From: Terrilactibacillus tamarindi
GTDB lineage: Bacteria > Bacillota > Bacilli > Bacillales > Sporolactobacillaceae
Assembly: GCF_009718825.1 (NCBI RefSeq)
Contig: NZ_WNHB01000025.1
Span: forward strand, 1-53,405
Direction: 5' to 3'
DNA length: 53,405 nt
Of the stretch, positions 1 through 9,033 are shown piece by piece. Below the pieces are notes generated by a model. It had not been told where the DNA came from. It worked only from the letters and a program-made list of their open reading frames with translations, and ran no database searches. The position numbers and the translations under genes are program-made. Each line of letters opens with the position of its first letter. Within the stretch, counting starts at the first letter, position 1.

Positions 1-29
1 TAGAATGCGCGCATGCCTGGCGCACAAAA

Positions 30-59
30 CGATCAAAAGAGTTTCGCCTCTTTTGATCG
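30..59 (-). terminator. gatB rho-independent terminator
   Basis: A 12-bp perfect stem (CGATCAAAAGAG with its complement) closes a 6-nt loop. On the minus strand it is followed by TTTTG. It lies about 20 nt after the gatB stop codon and probably ends the gatCAB transcript. Confidence 0.8.
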
Positions 60-79
60 GAAAAATTAAAAATATGAAA

Positions 80-1510
80 TCAGACTTTCTCGACTTCTTC
101 CATGATGATTTTGTTAACAACTTGAGGATTGGCTTTCCCTTTAGAAGCTTTCATAATCTGACCAACGAGGAAGCCAAGCGCCCGGTCTTTCCCATTTTTG
201 TAGTCAATCATGGATTGTTTATTTGCTTCTAAGATCGGATCCATGATTTCATGAAGTTTGCCTTCATCTGAAATTTGAACAAGTCCTTTAGCTTCAACGA
301 TTTTCTGTGGATCGCCGCCTTTTTCGATAAGTTCTTTAAAGACTTTCTTGGCGATTTTACTTGAAATCGTTCCCTTTTGAATGAGTTGAACCATTTTAGC
401 AAGGGATTCTGGAGTTAAAGCCACATCTTCAATGTCTTTACTTTGTGAATTGAGGTAAGCTGAAACTTCACCCATGAGCCAGTTCGAAACAAGTTTTGCG
501 TCTGCATCATGTTTGATGGTGTCTTCAAAAAAGTCGGACATGGATTTAGATTGCGTGAGAACCATGGCATCATATTCAGGAAGACCAAGCTCGTTAATAT
601 AACGTGCTCTTCTTGCATCAGGAAGTTCAGGAATTTCGGCTTTAACTTCTTCAAGCCAAGCATCGTCAATATGAAGATCAACGAGGTCAGGTTCTGGGAA
701 GTAGCGATAATCATCTGATCCTTCTTTAACCCGCATCAAGGTTGTTGTTTTTGTCGCTTCATTATAACGACGCGTTTCTTGTTCGATTTTGCCGCCTGAT
801 AATAAAACTTGAGCTTGACGTTCTTGTTCATGTTCAAGTCCTTTTTGAACATACGTAAAGGAGTTCAAGTTTTTAAGCTCTGTTTTCGTACCAAATTCCT
901 CTTGACCGTACGGACGAAGGGAAATATTCGCATCACAACGAAGAGAGCCTTCCTCCATTTTACAGTCTGATACGCCTGTATATTGCATGATTGCTTTTAA
1001 TTTTTCTAAATAAGCATATGCTTCTTCCGGTGTACGGATATCTGGCTCAGATACGATTTCAATTAGCGGTGTTCCGACACGGTTAAAGTCAACGAGTGAT
1101 CCGTGTGCTGCGTGAGAAAGTTTACCCGCATCTTCTTCTAAGTGAAGACGTGTGATACCGATTTTCTTTTTCTTTCCGCCTACTTCTATCTCAATGTAAC
1201 CATGTTGTCCGATTGGTTTATCAAATTGAGAGATTTGATAAGCTTTTGGATTGTCAGGGTAGAAGTAGTTTTTACGGTCAAATTTTGTTTCTCTTGTAAT
1301 TTCACAATTCAAGGCAAGCGCCGCACGCAAGGCATAGTCCACGGCTTGACGGTTTAAAACAGGGAGGACACCTGGATGACCGAGACAGATGGGGCATGTG
1401 TGTGTGTTTGGAGCCGCTCCAAATTCATTTGCGCAGCCACAGAATATTTTGGTATTTGTTTTTAATTCAACGTGAACTTCAAGACCAATAATTGTTTCAA
1501 AGTTACTCAT
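80..1510 (-). CDS. gatB: Asp-tRNA(Asn)/Glu-tRNA(Gln) amidotransferase subunit B
   Basis: GatB binds misacylated Glu-tRNA(Gln) or Asp-tRNA(Asn), phosphorylates the acyl carboxylate and receives ammonia from GatA, giving Gln-tRNA or Asn-tRNA. The 476-residue product has the family N-terminus ([18 protein letters not shown]), a Cx[10 protein letters not shown] metal-site region near residues 24-47, the catalytic cradle with [12 protein letters not shown] near 105-117, and the C-terminal YqeY-like tRNA-binding domain. Length is normal. The ATG overlaps the gatA stop by one base (TAATG), with AAGGGGTG upstream, so the two are translationally coupled. It is the last gene of gatCAB and is followed by a terminator. 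Confidence 0.97.
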   Translation of the reverse strand: MSNFETIIGLEVHVELKTNTKIFCGCANEFGAAPNTHTCPICLGHPGVLPVLNRQAVDYALRAALALNCEITRETKFDRKNYFYPDNPKAYQISQFDKPIGQHGYIEIEVGGKKKKIGITRLHLEEDAGKLSHAAHGSLVDFNRVGTPLIEIVSEPDIRTPEEAYAYLEKLKAIMQYTGVSDCKMEEGSLRCDANISLRPYGQEEFGTKTELKNLNSFTYVQKGLEHEQERQAQVLLSGGKIEQETRRYNEATKTTTLMRVKEGSDDYRYFPEPDLVDLHIDDAWLEEVKAEIPELPDARRARYINELGLPEYDAMVLTQSKSMSDFFEDTIKHDADAKLVSNWLMGEVSAYLNSQSKDIEDVALTPESLAKMVQLIQKGTISSKIAKKVFKELIEKGGDPQKIVEAKGLVQISDEGKLHEIMDPILEANKQSMIDYKNGKDRALGFLVGQIMKASKGKANPQVVNKIIMEEVEKV

Positions 1511-2970
1511 TACGCGTTCACCCCTTTAAGTGCAGGCTTCAATCCAAGGTTCGCCGCTTGTTCATAAGCATGCGCTGTCCGATAAATCGTACCTTCATCA
1601 AATGGTTTACCAATGATTTGTAATCCAACAGGAAGACCATCAGAAAGGCCACATGGCAAGCTGATCGCAGGAACACCGGCAAGGTTGACTGGAATCGTTA
1701 AAATGTCATTGGCATACATCGTTAATGGATCATCGACTTTTTCACCAATTTTGAAAGCCGTTGTTGGTGTGGTTGGGCCTACGATCACGTCATATTCTTC
1801 AAAAACTTTTTCAAAGTCTTGTTTAATCAATGTACGAACTTGTTGTGCTTTTTTATAATACGCATCATAATAACCTGAGCTTAAAGCAAATGTACCAAGC
1901 ATAATCCGGCGTTTGACTTCGTCCCCAAAGCCTTCGTTACGGGATTTTTTATACATTTCAATAAGATCATTTGATTCAGCACGGACGCCATAACGAACGC
2001 CATCAAAACGAGCGAGGTTCGCTGATGCTTCAGATGATGCAATGATGTAGTAAGCTGGTACTGCATATTTTGTATGTGGAAGGGAAACTTCTTCACATAC
2101 AGCTCCTAAACTTTCAAGTTGCTTAATGGCTTCTTGAATTTTTGCTTTAACATCGCTATTAACACCTTCTGCAAAATATTCTTTTGGAACAGCGACTTTT
2201 AGCCCTTTAATATCACCTGTTAATTGAGAAGCATAGTGCGGTACATCGACATCAGCAGACGTCGAATCATAAGCATCATGACCTGAGATCGCTTCGAGTA
2301 AATAGGCGTTATCTTCAACTGAACGTGTAAGTGGGCCAATTTGGTCTAAAGAAGAAGCAAAGGCAACAAGACCAAAACGTGACACGCGGCCATACGTTGG
2401 TTTCATCCCAACTACACCGCAGAAGGAGGCTGGTTGACGAATCGAACCACCAGTATCAGAACCAAGTGAGAAAAGAACTTCTCCAGCAGCGACTGACGCT
2501 GCAGAACCACCACTTGATCCACCAGGAACACGATCGAGATCCCATGGATTACACGTTTTTTGATAGCTTGAGTTTTCTGTTGAAGAACCCATCGCAAACT
2601 CATCCATGTTTAATTTACCAATCATAATACCTTTTTCTGAATAAATTTTTTCAAGAGCCGTCGCATTATGAAGAGGGATAAAATTATCTAGAAATTGACT
2701 CGAACAGGTCGTTTTAAGTCCTTTTGTGACGATATTATCTTTAATTCCAATCGGCATACCAAATAATAACGATGAATCTGCATCCACAGCTTCATCTATT
2801 GCCTTTGCAGCTTCGCGGGCTGCATCTTCATTTAATGTAAGAAACGCTTTGACTTGACCGTCAACTTCTTGGATCCGTTTAAAGGATTCATCTATGAGTT
2901 CAGAACTCTTAATTTCTTTGTTATGTAGCTTTTTCTTAAGTTCAACTAAACCTTGATCAAATAATGCCAT
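1510..2970 (-). CDS. gatA: Asp-tRNA(Asn)/Glu-tRNA(Gln) amidotransferase subunit A
   Basis: GatA is the glutaminase of the complex and channels ammonia to GatB. The 486-residue protein is an amidase-signature enzyme. The Lys of the Ser-cisSer-Lys triad lies in GMPIGIKDN (about residue 77), and the Gly/Ser-rich signature runs from [15 protein letters not shown] to [17 protein letters not shown] (about 148-185). Length and C-terminus are normal. The ATG follows AAAGGAGG with good spacing, 16 bp after gatC. It is co-transcribed with gatC and gatB. No irregularities were seen. Confidence 0.97.
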   Translation of the reverse strand: MALFDQGLVELKKKLHNKEIKSSELIDESFKRIQEVDGQVKAFLTLNEDAAREAAKAIDEAVDADSSLLFGMPIGIKDNIVTKGLKTTCSSQFLDNFIPLHNATALEKIYSEKGIMIGKLNMDEFAMGSSTENSSYQKTCNPWDLDRVPGGSSGGSAASVAAGEVLFSLGSDTGGSIRQPASFCGVVGMKPTYGRVSRFGLVAFASSLDQIGPLTRSVEDNAYLLEAISGHDAYDSTSADVDVPHYASQLTGDIKGLKVAVPKEYFAEGVNSDVKAKIQEAIKQLESLGAVCEEVSLPHTKYAVPAYYIIASSEASANLARFDGVRYGVRAESNDLIEMYKKSRNEGFGDEVKRRIMLGTFALSSGYYDAYYKKAQQVRTLIKQDFEKVFEEYDVIVGPTTPTTAFKIGEKVDDPLTMYANDILTIPVNLAGVPAISLPCGLSDGLPVGLQIIGKPFDEGTIYRTAHAYEQAANLGLKPALKGVNA

Positions 2971-2986
2971 AAAATTTCAACCTCCT

Positions 2987-3277
2987 TTATTCCATGATTT
3001 GCGGAACGAGTACTTGTCCTTCTTCTTGTTCTGGTGCATTTTTCAATGCTTCTTCGCGTGGAAGAGAGGCACGTTTAACGTCATCACGTAAAACGTTTAC
3101 TAAATCTAATACGTGAGTGGTTGGTTCAATTCCTTCTGTATCTAAACCATTTAATTCTTCAGCAAAGCCAATAATATCTCCTAATTGCGTTGTGAGGGTC
3201 GCAATTTCTTCATCTTCGAATGATAGTCTTGCTAAGTGCGCGACGTGTTTAACTTGTTCTTCTGTAATTCGACTCAA
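2987..3277 (-). CDS. gatC: Asp-tRNA(Asn)/Glu-tRNA(Gln) amidotransferase subunit C
   Basis: GatC is the small subunit that clamps GatA to GatB. The 96-residue protein has the family pattern: [15 protein letters not shown] near residues 10-24, a central helix ending in [21 protein letters not shown], and a VLRDD segment with a short C-terminus ending in PQIME. The start codon is TTG, chosen because GGAGGTGACAGAA places an ideal ribosome site before it and the protein aligns from MSRITEEQV. It is the first gene of gatCAB, with a sigma-A promoter about 40 bp upstream. Confidence 0.95.
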   Translation of the reverse strand: MSRITEEQVKHVAHLARLSFEDEEIATLTTQLGDIIGFAEELNGLDTEGIEPTTHVLDLVNVLRDDVKRASLPREEALKNAPEQEEGQVLVPQIME

Positions 3278-3314
3278 ATTCTGTCACCTCCGTATCGGTC
3301 TATGCAATGCTTCT

Positions 3315-3344
3315 ATCATATCAAATTGTGCTATCCATAGGCAA
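3315..3344 (-). promoter_or_regulatory. Probable sigma-A promoter of gatCAB
   Basis: On the minus strand TTGCCT (-35) and TATGAT (-10) are separated by 18 bp, just upstream of the gatC TTG start. Both boxes match the consensus at four or five of six positions. No operator-like symmetry was seen around it. Confidence 0.6.
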
Positions 3345-3391
3345 TAGTCTTGATGTTGTGGTCTAGAGTCTAAACAGACAAATTTTATCTT

Positions 3392-3994
3392 TTAAAAGTG
3401 TCTATTAAAAAATGTCACCAGTCCATAATAAATTAAAATTATACCAATGAAATAATCTAAAGAACGCATCAGACGGACATTCATCACCTTTTTGATAAGA
3501 TGACCAAATAAGCTTGTAAAAACTAAAAAAACAAAAGTGGCAAATATTGCCCCCAAGGCATATAGAACGAGATCTCCTCTAGTTAATAGATTATGCCCAG
3601 CTAATAAACTTCCAAACATACTTGACCAAAATATAATAGTCAATGGATTAATTAACGTTAATTTCAAGCCGTATAAAAAACTTGAAGATACGTGTGGTTT
3701 TGTTTCAATATTTTTATGCCGAGCTTTTTTGATATAAGAATAACCAAAATAGAGAAGAGTAAGGAGACACAAAAAGAGAATGATGGTACGAATGGTCTCT
3801 ATTTTTAAGATGGATGTTATCACTGTAAAAGATAAGCAAATATAGAGAGCATCGACAAGCATGACAGCACACGTCATCTTTATTCCTGCCAAAATACCTT
3901 TGCTAATGGATAAATGTAAGACACCAAAAAAAACTGGTCCGATAGATAATTGCAGCATCATCCCCAGCGCAAAGCCTTGCATAAAAGATGACAT
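3392..3994 (-). CDS. LysE/RhtB-family amino-acid exporter
   Basis: The 200-residue membrane protein has the LysE/RhtB layout. The N-terminal helix carries GMMLQLSIGPVFFGVLHLSISKG (residues 11-33, the GP-containing family motif). Further hydrophobic helices follow near 36-60, 68-88, 108-130, 140-165 and 178-196, and INPLTIIFW (115-123) matches the second family signature. The family exports amino acids or similar small molecules; the substrate is not deducible. It starts 11 bp after an Lrp/AsnC regulator gene. This is the usual regulator-exporter pairing, so it is probably one operon controlled by an amino-acid signal. AGGAGGCGTAAGT precedes the ATG. Confidence 0.88.
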   Translation of the reverse strand: MSSFMQGFALGMMLQLSIGPVFFGVLHLSISKGILAGIKMTCAVMLVDALYICLSFTVITSILKIETIRTIILFLCLLTLLYFGYSYIKKARHKNIETKPHVSSSFLYGLKLTLINPLTIIFWSSMFGSLLAGHNLLTRGDLVLYALGAIFATFVFLVFTSLFGHLIKKVMNVRLMRSLDYFIGIILIYYGLVTFFNRHF

Positions 3995-4005
3995 ACTTAC
4001 GCCTC

Positions 4006-4452
4006 CTACTGATTAATCTCTTCTTTAATGCTTGATAAAGTTATAATGGTATTTGTTTTTTGAACACCATGAATACTTTTTAGTTCAGAAGAGATAAACT
4101 GTTCAAGATCTTGAGTATCCAAACAGACAACTTTCAAAAGATAATCGTATTCCCCAGCGAGGTGATGGCACTCTAGTACAGCCGGTAGCATAGCCATGGT
4201 TTCTCTAAATGGCTCAATATCTTTTGTTGTTTCAATATTTACAAAGATAAACGCAAGTAATTTGTAATTGAGTTTGTCTCGATCGATTCGTACCTCATAT
4301 TTTGTGATAATTCCTGATTCCTCCATCTTGCGAATCCGTTCAGAAACTGCAGGAACGGAGAGATGAATGATTTTACTCATCTCTGTTAAAGGCATCCTGG
4401 CATTTTGTTTTAGTAAATAAAGAATCTTTTTATCTGTAGAATCCATTTTCAT
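4006..4452 (-). CDS. Lrp/AsnC-family transcriptional regulator
   Basis: The 148-residue protein has the standard two-domain form. An N-terminal HTH (MDSTDKKILYLLKQNARMPLTEMSKIIHLSVPAVSERIRKMEESGIITKY; recognition helix near residues 31-45) is followed by a C-terminal RAM effector-binding domain (about 65-148). The family forms octamers that sense amino acids. It is immediately upstream of a LysE-type exporter and very likely controls it. The 300-bp upstream region is very AT-rich, as is common for Lrp-type targets, and holds a TATAAT hexamer on this strand near 4480. The start codon has only a weak GGTGG site. Confidence 0.9.
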   Translation of the reverse strand: MKMDSTDKKILYLLKQNARMPLTEMSKIIHLSVPAVSERIRKMEESGIITKYEVRIDRDKLNYKLLAFIFVNIETTKDIEPFRETMAMLPAVLECHHLAGEYDYLLKVVCLDTQDLEQFISSELKSIHGVQKTNTIITLSSIKEEINQ

Positions 4453-4620
4453 AACACCACCATTTAGAACTTAAATAATTAACTTAATTATAGATCGATA
4501 TTTATTTTTTAAAATAATATATGATAAAGTTAATAAATTTTTAATCATATTACACCTTAAACTTAAAAATATTATATTAAATCATTTTCTTACAGATTAA
4601 ACTTTAAATATTAACGTAAA

Positions 4621-4657
4621 AAATCTCCTTTCTGATATACACTCAGCAAGGAGATTT
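4621..4657 (-). terminator. Terminator downstream of the 4742-5830 gene
   Basis: A perfect 10-bp inverted repeat (AAATCTCCTT/AAGGAGATTT) encloses a 17-nt loop and ends in six T on the minus strand. It lies 85 nt after the stop of the dehydrogenase gene and probably ends the sugar operon. The rest of the 4453-4741 gap is AT-rich with no gene. Confidence 0.65.
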
Positions 4658-4741
4658 CATAATTAGTGGTGGTGGGGCTTACTGTTCCATTAAAGGAAAC
4701 CACTTTATGGGATTCTAATCTAGAAGTTCATATGGACTACT

Positions 4742-5830
4742 TCAAAGGTTTGCTTGATCGAGTGTGTGATTAAGAACATCAAAATCCTTAACGACCTCAT
4801 TCGTCTCAGCAGCTTTAAAGATCGCTTCAATCAGGACTAACACGCGATACACTTCTTCATTTTTCACGATAGGTTCTGATTTTCCACGAATAACAGCCAC
4901 AAAATTATCGTAGAAACTTTCCATCTTCGTTTCTACCTTTTCTATCGGATAACGGATCGTCGCAGATTCCGATGGCGGGGCCATTGTTTTGGTTAAACCT
5001 TGACCAGCACGAATAGGTTTAGGCTCTGATTTTTCGGCTGATTGGTTTCGATTAACCCTCTCTCCACTTAAGTCCCAATCTTGTATTAAAGCTGTTCCTT
5101 CCGTCCCTTTTATATACCATCTAGGAAGTTTTACATAATTCGTCGTTCCAACTTCAATCACAGCAGTGACTCCATTTTCAAAGGTAATATAGCTAATAAA
5201 ACCATCATCGACTTCGTCCCCAAGAGCAAAACTCAAGTTGGCTGTGACACTAGTGATCTTGCCTTTTACCATGAATAGCAATTGGTCGAGGAGATGAACG
5301 CCCCAATCGAGCACCATTCCGCCACCATGAGCCTGTAAATGACGCCAATCGCCAGGTATGCCATTCGCCCCTTGAACACGAGATTCTAGATGAAAAACTT
5401 CACCGACTTTATGATGATCATACATGTCTTTAATAATGACAAAATCTTCATCCCAACGACGATTTTGATGCACCATAAACACCCGATCATGATTTTTCGC
5501 AACATCGATAATATCTAGTAAATCACGGCTATTAATCGTTACTGGTTTTTCACAAACCACATGCTTTCCCGCTTCAAGCGCCTTTATCGCTATTTCCTTA
5601 TGAACGTCATTTGGTGTCGCAATCAAAATCGCATCTACCGTTGAATCTTGTAATACCGCTTCCAAATTGGGATATGTTTTAAAACCAAGCTGAGAGGCCG
5701 CTTGCTGGCGTTCATCTGCAATATCATAGACTCCGGAGACTTTGATGTTTTGATTACCTTCTATTAACTGGACATGATAACTCCCCATGCCACCGAACCC
5801 AACGATAACTAGCGAAAGTATTTTGCTCAT
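4742..5830 (-). CDS. Gfo/Idh/MocA-family NAD(P)-dependent dehydrogenase
   Basis: The 362-residue enzyme has an N-terminal Rossmann fold (VIVGFGGMGSYHVQL, residues 8-22), the family EKP motif (GKHVVCEKPVTINS, about 88-101; catalytic Lys) and a C-terminal alpha/beta domain with GGGMVLDWGVHLLDQLLF (about 168-185; DxxxH catalytic pair). Relatives oxidise or reduce sugars, inositols and their keto derivatives. It is the last gene of the AraC-linked sugar cluster, but a 650-bp tandem array separates it from the previous gene. It may therefore be transcribed poorly from the main promoter or have its own. GAGGAGTGATAAG precedes the ATG. The exact substrate is unknown. Confidence 0.85.
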   Translation of the reverse strand: MSKILSLVIVGFGGMGSYHVQLIEGNQNIKVSGVYDIADERQQAASQLGFKTYPNLEAVLQDSTVDAILIATPNDVHKEIAIKALEAGKHVVCEKPVTINSRDLLDIIDVAKNHDRVFMVHQNRRWDEDFVIIKDMYDHHKVGEVFHLESRVQGANGIPGDWRHLQAHGGGMVLDWGVHLLDQLLFMVKGKITSVTANLSFALGDEVDDGFISYITFENGVTAVIEVGTTNYVKLPRWYIKGTEGTALIQDWDLSGERVNRNQSAEKSEPKPIRAGQGLTKTMAPPSESATIRYPIEKVETKMESFYDNFVAVIRGKSEPIVKNEEVYRVLVLIEAIFKAAETNEVVKDFDVLNHTLDQANL

Positions 5831-5910
5831 CTTATCACTCCTCGTTTTACATTAGAAATAGAATCATAACTTTATACTGTAATTGCTTGACCACAGATAG
5901 GATTGCGGGA

Positions 5911-6563
5911 TTGCGGCAGTTCTAGCTGGGAGTGAGCTGTTTCGCATTGGAGTTGGGCGCCGCTTCACATCTGAGTTGCACCGCTTCACTTCGGTATTGC
6001 ACCGCTTCACTTCGGTATTGCACCGCTTCACTTCCGAATTGCACCGCTTCACTTCAGTATTGCACCACTCCACTTCAGTATTGCACCACTTCACTTCCGA
6101 ATTGCACCGCTCCACTTCAGTATTGCACCGCTTCACTTCGGTATTGCACCGCTTCACTTCGGTATTGCACCGCTTCACTTCGGTATTGCACCGCTTCACT
6201 TCGGTATTGCACCGCTTCACTTCCGAATTGCACCGCTTCACTTCCGAATTGCACCGCTTCACTTCCGAATTGCACCGCTTCACTTCAGTATTGCACCACT
6301 CCACTTCAGTATTGCACCACTTCACTTCCGAATTGCACCGCTTCACTTCCGAATTGCACCGCTTCACTTCCGAATTGCACCGCTTCACTTCCGAATTGCA
6401 CCGCTTCACTTCCGAATTGCACCGCTTCACTTCCGAATTGCACCGCTTCACATCCGTATTGCACCGCTTCACACCGAAATTGCGCCACCCGAGGCCTCAT
6501 TTGCCCCACTTCACACCGGGACTGCACAACTTCAACACAGATCGCACAACTGGGAGCAAACCA
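5911..6563. repeat. Tandem array 1, 21-bp units (about 31 copies)
   Basis: There are 24 units in perfect 21-bp register from 5976 to 6479, with degenerate units on both flanks (three from 5911, four up to 6563, ending 2 bp from the next stop codon). The unit on the plus strand is TTGCACCGCTTC followed by ACTTCCGAA, ACTTCGGTA or ACTTCAGTA. Unit types are ordered: a four-unit block at 6018-6101 is repeated exactly at 6249-6332, so segments were duplicated. Edge decay with a homogeneous centre is typical of unequal exchange or slippage. Because 21 is a multiple of three, long ORFs appear on both strands; these are not credible genes. The head resembles those of two other arrays in this window. 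Confidence 0.97.
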
Positions 6564-6565
6564 CC

Positions 6566-7534
6566 TTACGCCCACCACATATCCACAGGGGTTTCTCGAA
6601 TCAAAATGGATTGCAAATTGGTGACCGCGCGTCCTAGTCCTTCATCAATGGACATCAATGGATCTTCATGTTCGATACTGACAACGTAATCATAACCATA
6701 GGTGCGGAGAGCGCTGATGATATCCGACCAAACTGAAATACTGTGACCACACCCCACCGAACGGAAGGTCCATGCTCTTGTTTGAACTTCTCCATACGGC
6801 TGCATGTCTGTTAAGCCGTACATGTTAATGTTGTCTTGGTCGAGGTACGTATCTTTTGCATGAAAATGATGAATGGCTCCTGCTTTACCGAGTATTTTGA
6901 TGGCACCAACAGGATCGATCCCTTGCCACCACAAATGACTTGGATCGAGGTTCACGCCGATCGCATCAGATGTTTCCTCGCGGAGTTTTAAAATGGTGTA
7001 CGGTGTGTGGCAAAGGAAACCGCCATGCAGTTCAATACCAATTTTTATCTTGTTTTCTTCTGCTAACTTCCCGATTTCTTTCCAATATGGAATGAGTTTT
7101 GTCTTCCATTGCCACTCTTTAATATCACTATAGACGGTTGGCCAAGGAATAACTGGCCAGTTTGGCGCTTTCGCATCGTCACTGTCGCCAGCTGTACCTG
7201 AGAATGTATTAACAACAGGCACATTCATAAGTGCAGCAAGTTTGATCGTTTTTCGTAAAATATCATCCGCTTCCTTTGCTTCTGTTTGATCTGGGGAAAT
7301 CGGATTGCTATGACAACTAAACGCACTGATCATGATGCCCTTTTCTTCAAACTTTTTCAGATAGGCTTTTCTTGCATCTTCGCTTTTTAATAAGTCATCT
7401 GTGGGGCAATGGTCATTTCCTGGATTACCGCCTGTGCCAATTTCAACTGCGTCTAATCCTGCAGCTGAGACTTTTTCCAACATGTCATCTAAACTTAAGT
7501 TTGCAAATAAAGGGGTAAATACGCCAAGTTTCAT
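6566..7534 (-). CDS. IolE-like sugar isomerase/epimerase (AP-endonuclease-2-type TIM barrel)
   Basis: The 322-residue protein has the xylose-isomerase-like TIM barrel. AGLDAVEIGTGGNPG lies at about residues 25-39, SAFSCHSNP near 71-79, and then the likely metal ligands: Glu in KIGIELHGGF, Asp/His in GVNLDPSHLWWQGID, His in IHHFHAKD and Glu in VVSIEHEDP. The family acts on inositols, keto-sugars and 3-keto-glycosides; the substrate is unknown. It starts 6 bp after the ThuA-like gene with AAAAGGAGAATGAGAGACG before the ATG, so it is in the same operon. The tandem array begins 2 bp past its stop. Confidence 0.87.
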   Translation of the reverse strand: MKLGVFTPLFANLSLDDMLEKVSAAGLDAVEIGTGGNPGNDHCPTDDLLKSEDARKAYLKKFEEKGIMISAFSCHSNPISPDQTEAKEADDILRKTIKLAALMNVPVVNTFSGTAGDSDDAKAPNWPVIPWPTVYSDIKEWQWKTKLIPYWKEIGKLAEENKIKIGIELHGGFLCHTPYTILKLREETSDAIGVNLDPSHLWWQGIDPVGAIKILGKAGAIHHFHAKDTYLDQDNINMYGLTDMQPYGEVQTRAWTFRSVGCGHSISVWSDIISALRTYGYDYVVSIEHEDPLMSIDEGLGRAVTNLQSILIRETPVDMWWA

Positions 7535-7540
7535 CGTCTC

Positions 7541-8269
7541 TCATTCTCCTTTTGGTTGTATTTTCTCTAAGGCTTCCGAATGACCGTATTTTGGATAACC
7601 ATAGGTTGTCGGCTGACACCACTTTACGCCATTAATAATGACTTTTTGAATATCTTCGTGATAATAGGTTGGATACGTTTCATGTCCCGGTTGAAAGTAA
7701 AATATTTTCCCGTTCCCTCGTCGATACGTACAGCCGCTTCTAAATACATTTCCGCCTTCAAACCAGCTCATAAAAATAAGTTCATCTGGAATTGGAATGT
7801 CAAAATGCTCACCATACATTTCCTCTTTTTCGAGTTCGATATATTCACCAAGACCCTCTGCAATAGGGTGGCTCGGATTGACAACCCAGAGTCTTTCCTT
7901 TTCTTCGGCTTCGCGCCATTTTAAATCACAACTTGTGCCCATCAGCTTCATGAAAATTTTCGACATATGACCTGAATGCAAAGCAACCAGTCCCATGCCT
8001 TCTAAGACTTTTTTATGAACGCGTTCCACAATCTCATCTGACACTTCTTTATGTGCAATATGTCCCCACCAAACTAGGACATCGGTATTCGCTAATACTT
8101 CTTCTGTTAAGCCATGTTCAGGTTCGTCTAATGTCGCCGTACGAACATGAAACGAAGACGCTTCTAAAAAGCTGGCAATTTGACCATGAATGCCTTCTGG
8201 ATAAACTTTTCTAACTGCTTCATCACTTTTTTCATGTCGATATTCATTCCAAACGGTCACATTTACCAT
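7541..8269 (-). CDS. ThuA-like protein
   Basis: The 242-residue protein matches the ThuA family (glutamine-amidotransferase-like flavodoxin fold). It starts [29 protein letters not shown] (about 63-77) and [30 protein letters not shown] (about 91-120) are the family blocks; [38 protein letters not shown] (about 165-202) completes it. ThuA was named for trehalose utilisation, with ThuB (a Gfo/Idh dehydrogenase) making 3-keto sugars. The biochemical step of ThuA is not firmly known. Here it lies between two TIM-barrel genes with 3- and 6-bp gaps, which supports a role in keto-glycoside breakdown. The ATG follows GGAGGGATTTAACCT, overlapping the preceding stop region. Confidence 0.86.
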   Translation of the reverse strand: MVNVTVWNEYRHEKSDEAVRKVYPEGIHGQIASFLEASSFHVRTATLDEPEHGLTEEVLANTDVLVWWGHIAHKEVSDEIVERVHKKVLEGMGLVALHSGHMSKIFMKLMGTSCDLKWREAEEKERLWVVNPSHPIAEGLGEYIELEKEEMYGEHFDIPIPDELIFMSWFEGGNVFRSGCTYRRGNGKIFYFQPGHETYPTYYHEDIQKVIINGVKWCQPTTYGYPKYGHSEALEKIQPKGE

Positions 8270-8272
8270 AGG

Positions 8273-9010
8273 TTAAATCCCTCCAATGAGCTTCCTCAAA
8301 TTGTTTAAGCCGACTTCAACACTTTCCAATGGTGGCTTATTAAATGCTTCTTGTTCAATGATGAGCCACTCGACACCTTGGTCTTCGGCTTGTTTTACAA
8401 AACTCGTTATATCGAGAATTCCTTCACCAATTTCTGTACTTTCCACAGGATTTTTTTTCATATCCTTCAGATGAATAAAAGGGGTGCGGTTCTTGTATTG
8501 ACTCATGTACGAAACCACATCTTCTCCTGCGTATTGAATCCAATACGTGTCAAGTTCGGCCTTCAGATGAGGTACCGTTTCTAGTAAATAATCAAGGATA
8601 TACGTATCTTCAAGTTTATGAAACTCAAGATGATGGTTATGGTAAACGAGCGTCATCCCTGATTCTTCAATTTTTTTACAAGCTATTTTTAACTTTGATG
8701 CAAAGGACGTCCATTCATTCTTGGTATCATATGACGCATAAGGACAAACAATGTAGTTGTTTCCTAGTTCCTTTTCAAACGAAATAACATTATCTAGATC
8801 ATTTACTATTTTCTCTGCTGATATATGGGAAGCGACAACTTTTAATCCCAAATCTGTGCATTTTTCTTTGATTTTTTGAGCGGGTTGGTCATAATAACCC
8901 GCAAATTCAATGCCTTCATATCCCATTTCCGAAATCTTTTCTAGAGTTCCAAAAAAGTCTTTTTCGCACACATCTTTAACACTCCAAAGCTGTAAGGCAA
9001 TCGGCTTCAT
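8273..9010 (-). CDS. IolE-like sugar phosphate isomerase/epimerase
   Basis: The 245-residue TIM-barrel protein is shorter than the neighbouring paralogue. Signature strands are ALQLWSVKD (residues 5-13), GYEGIEFAGYY (30-40), LKVVASHISAEKI (57-69), LVYHNHHLEF (about 120-129), AELDTYWIQYAGEDV (about 150-164), FIHLKDMKK and WLIIEQEAF. The Glu/Asp/His/Glu set expected for a divalent metal site is present. Similar proteins next to Gfo/Idh enzymes isomerise keto-sugars or cleave 3-keto-glycosides; which of these applies cannot be told. It sits 23 bp after the dehydrogenase gene and 3 bp before the ThuA gene, within one operon. Confidence 0.86.
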   Translation of the reverse strand: MKPIALQLWSVKDVCEKDFFGTLEKISEMGYEGIEFAGYYDQPAQKIKEKCTDLGLKVVASHISAEKIVNDLDNVISFEKELGNNYIVCPYASYDTKNEWTSFASKLKIACKKIEESGMTLVYHNHHLEFHKLEDTYILDYLLETVPHLKAELDTYWIQYAGEDVVSYMSQYKNRTPFIHLKDMKKNPVESTEIGEGILDITSFVKQAEDQGVEWLIIEQEAFNKPPLESVEVGLNNLRKLIGGI

Positions 9011-9033
9011 CCAAAAACCCCCTCTTCAAACTT

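Noticed and set aside
5864-6689. Long overlapping ORFs on both strands with heptapeptide repeats (VKRCNSE, HRFTSEL, TASLPNC)
   Set aside because: They are by-products of a 21-bp stop-free repeat: several frames on both strands are open at once, there is no ribosome site, and related arrays contain stops or frame-breaking 20-bp units.
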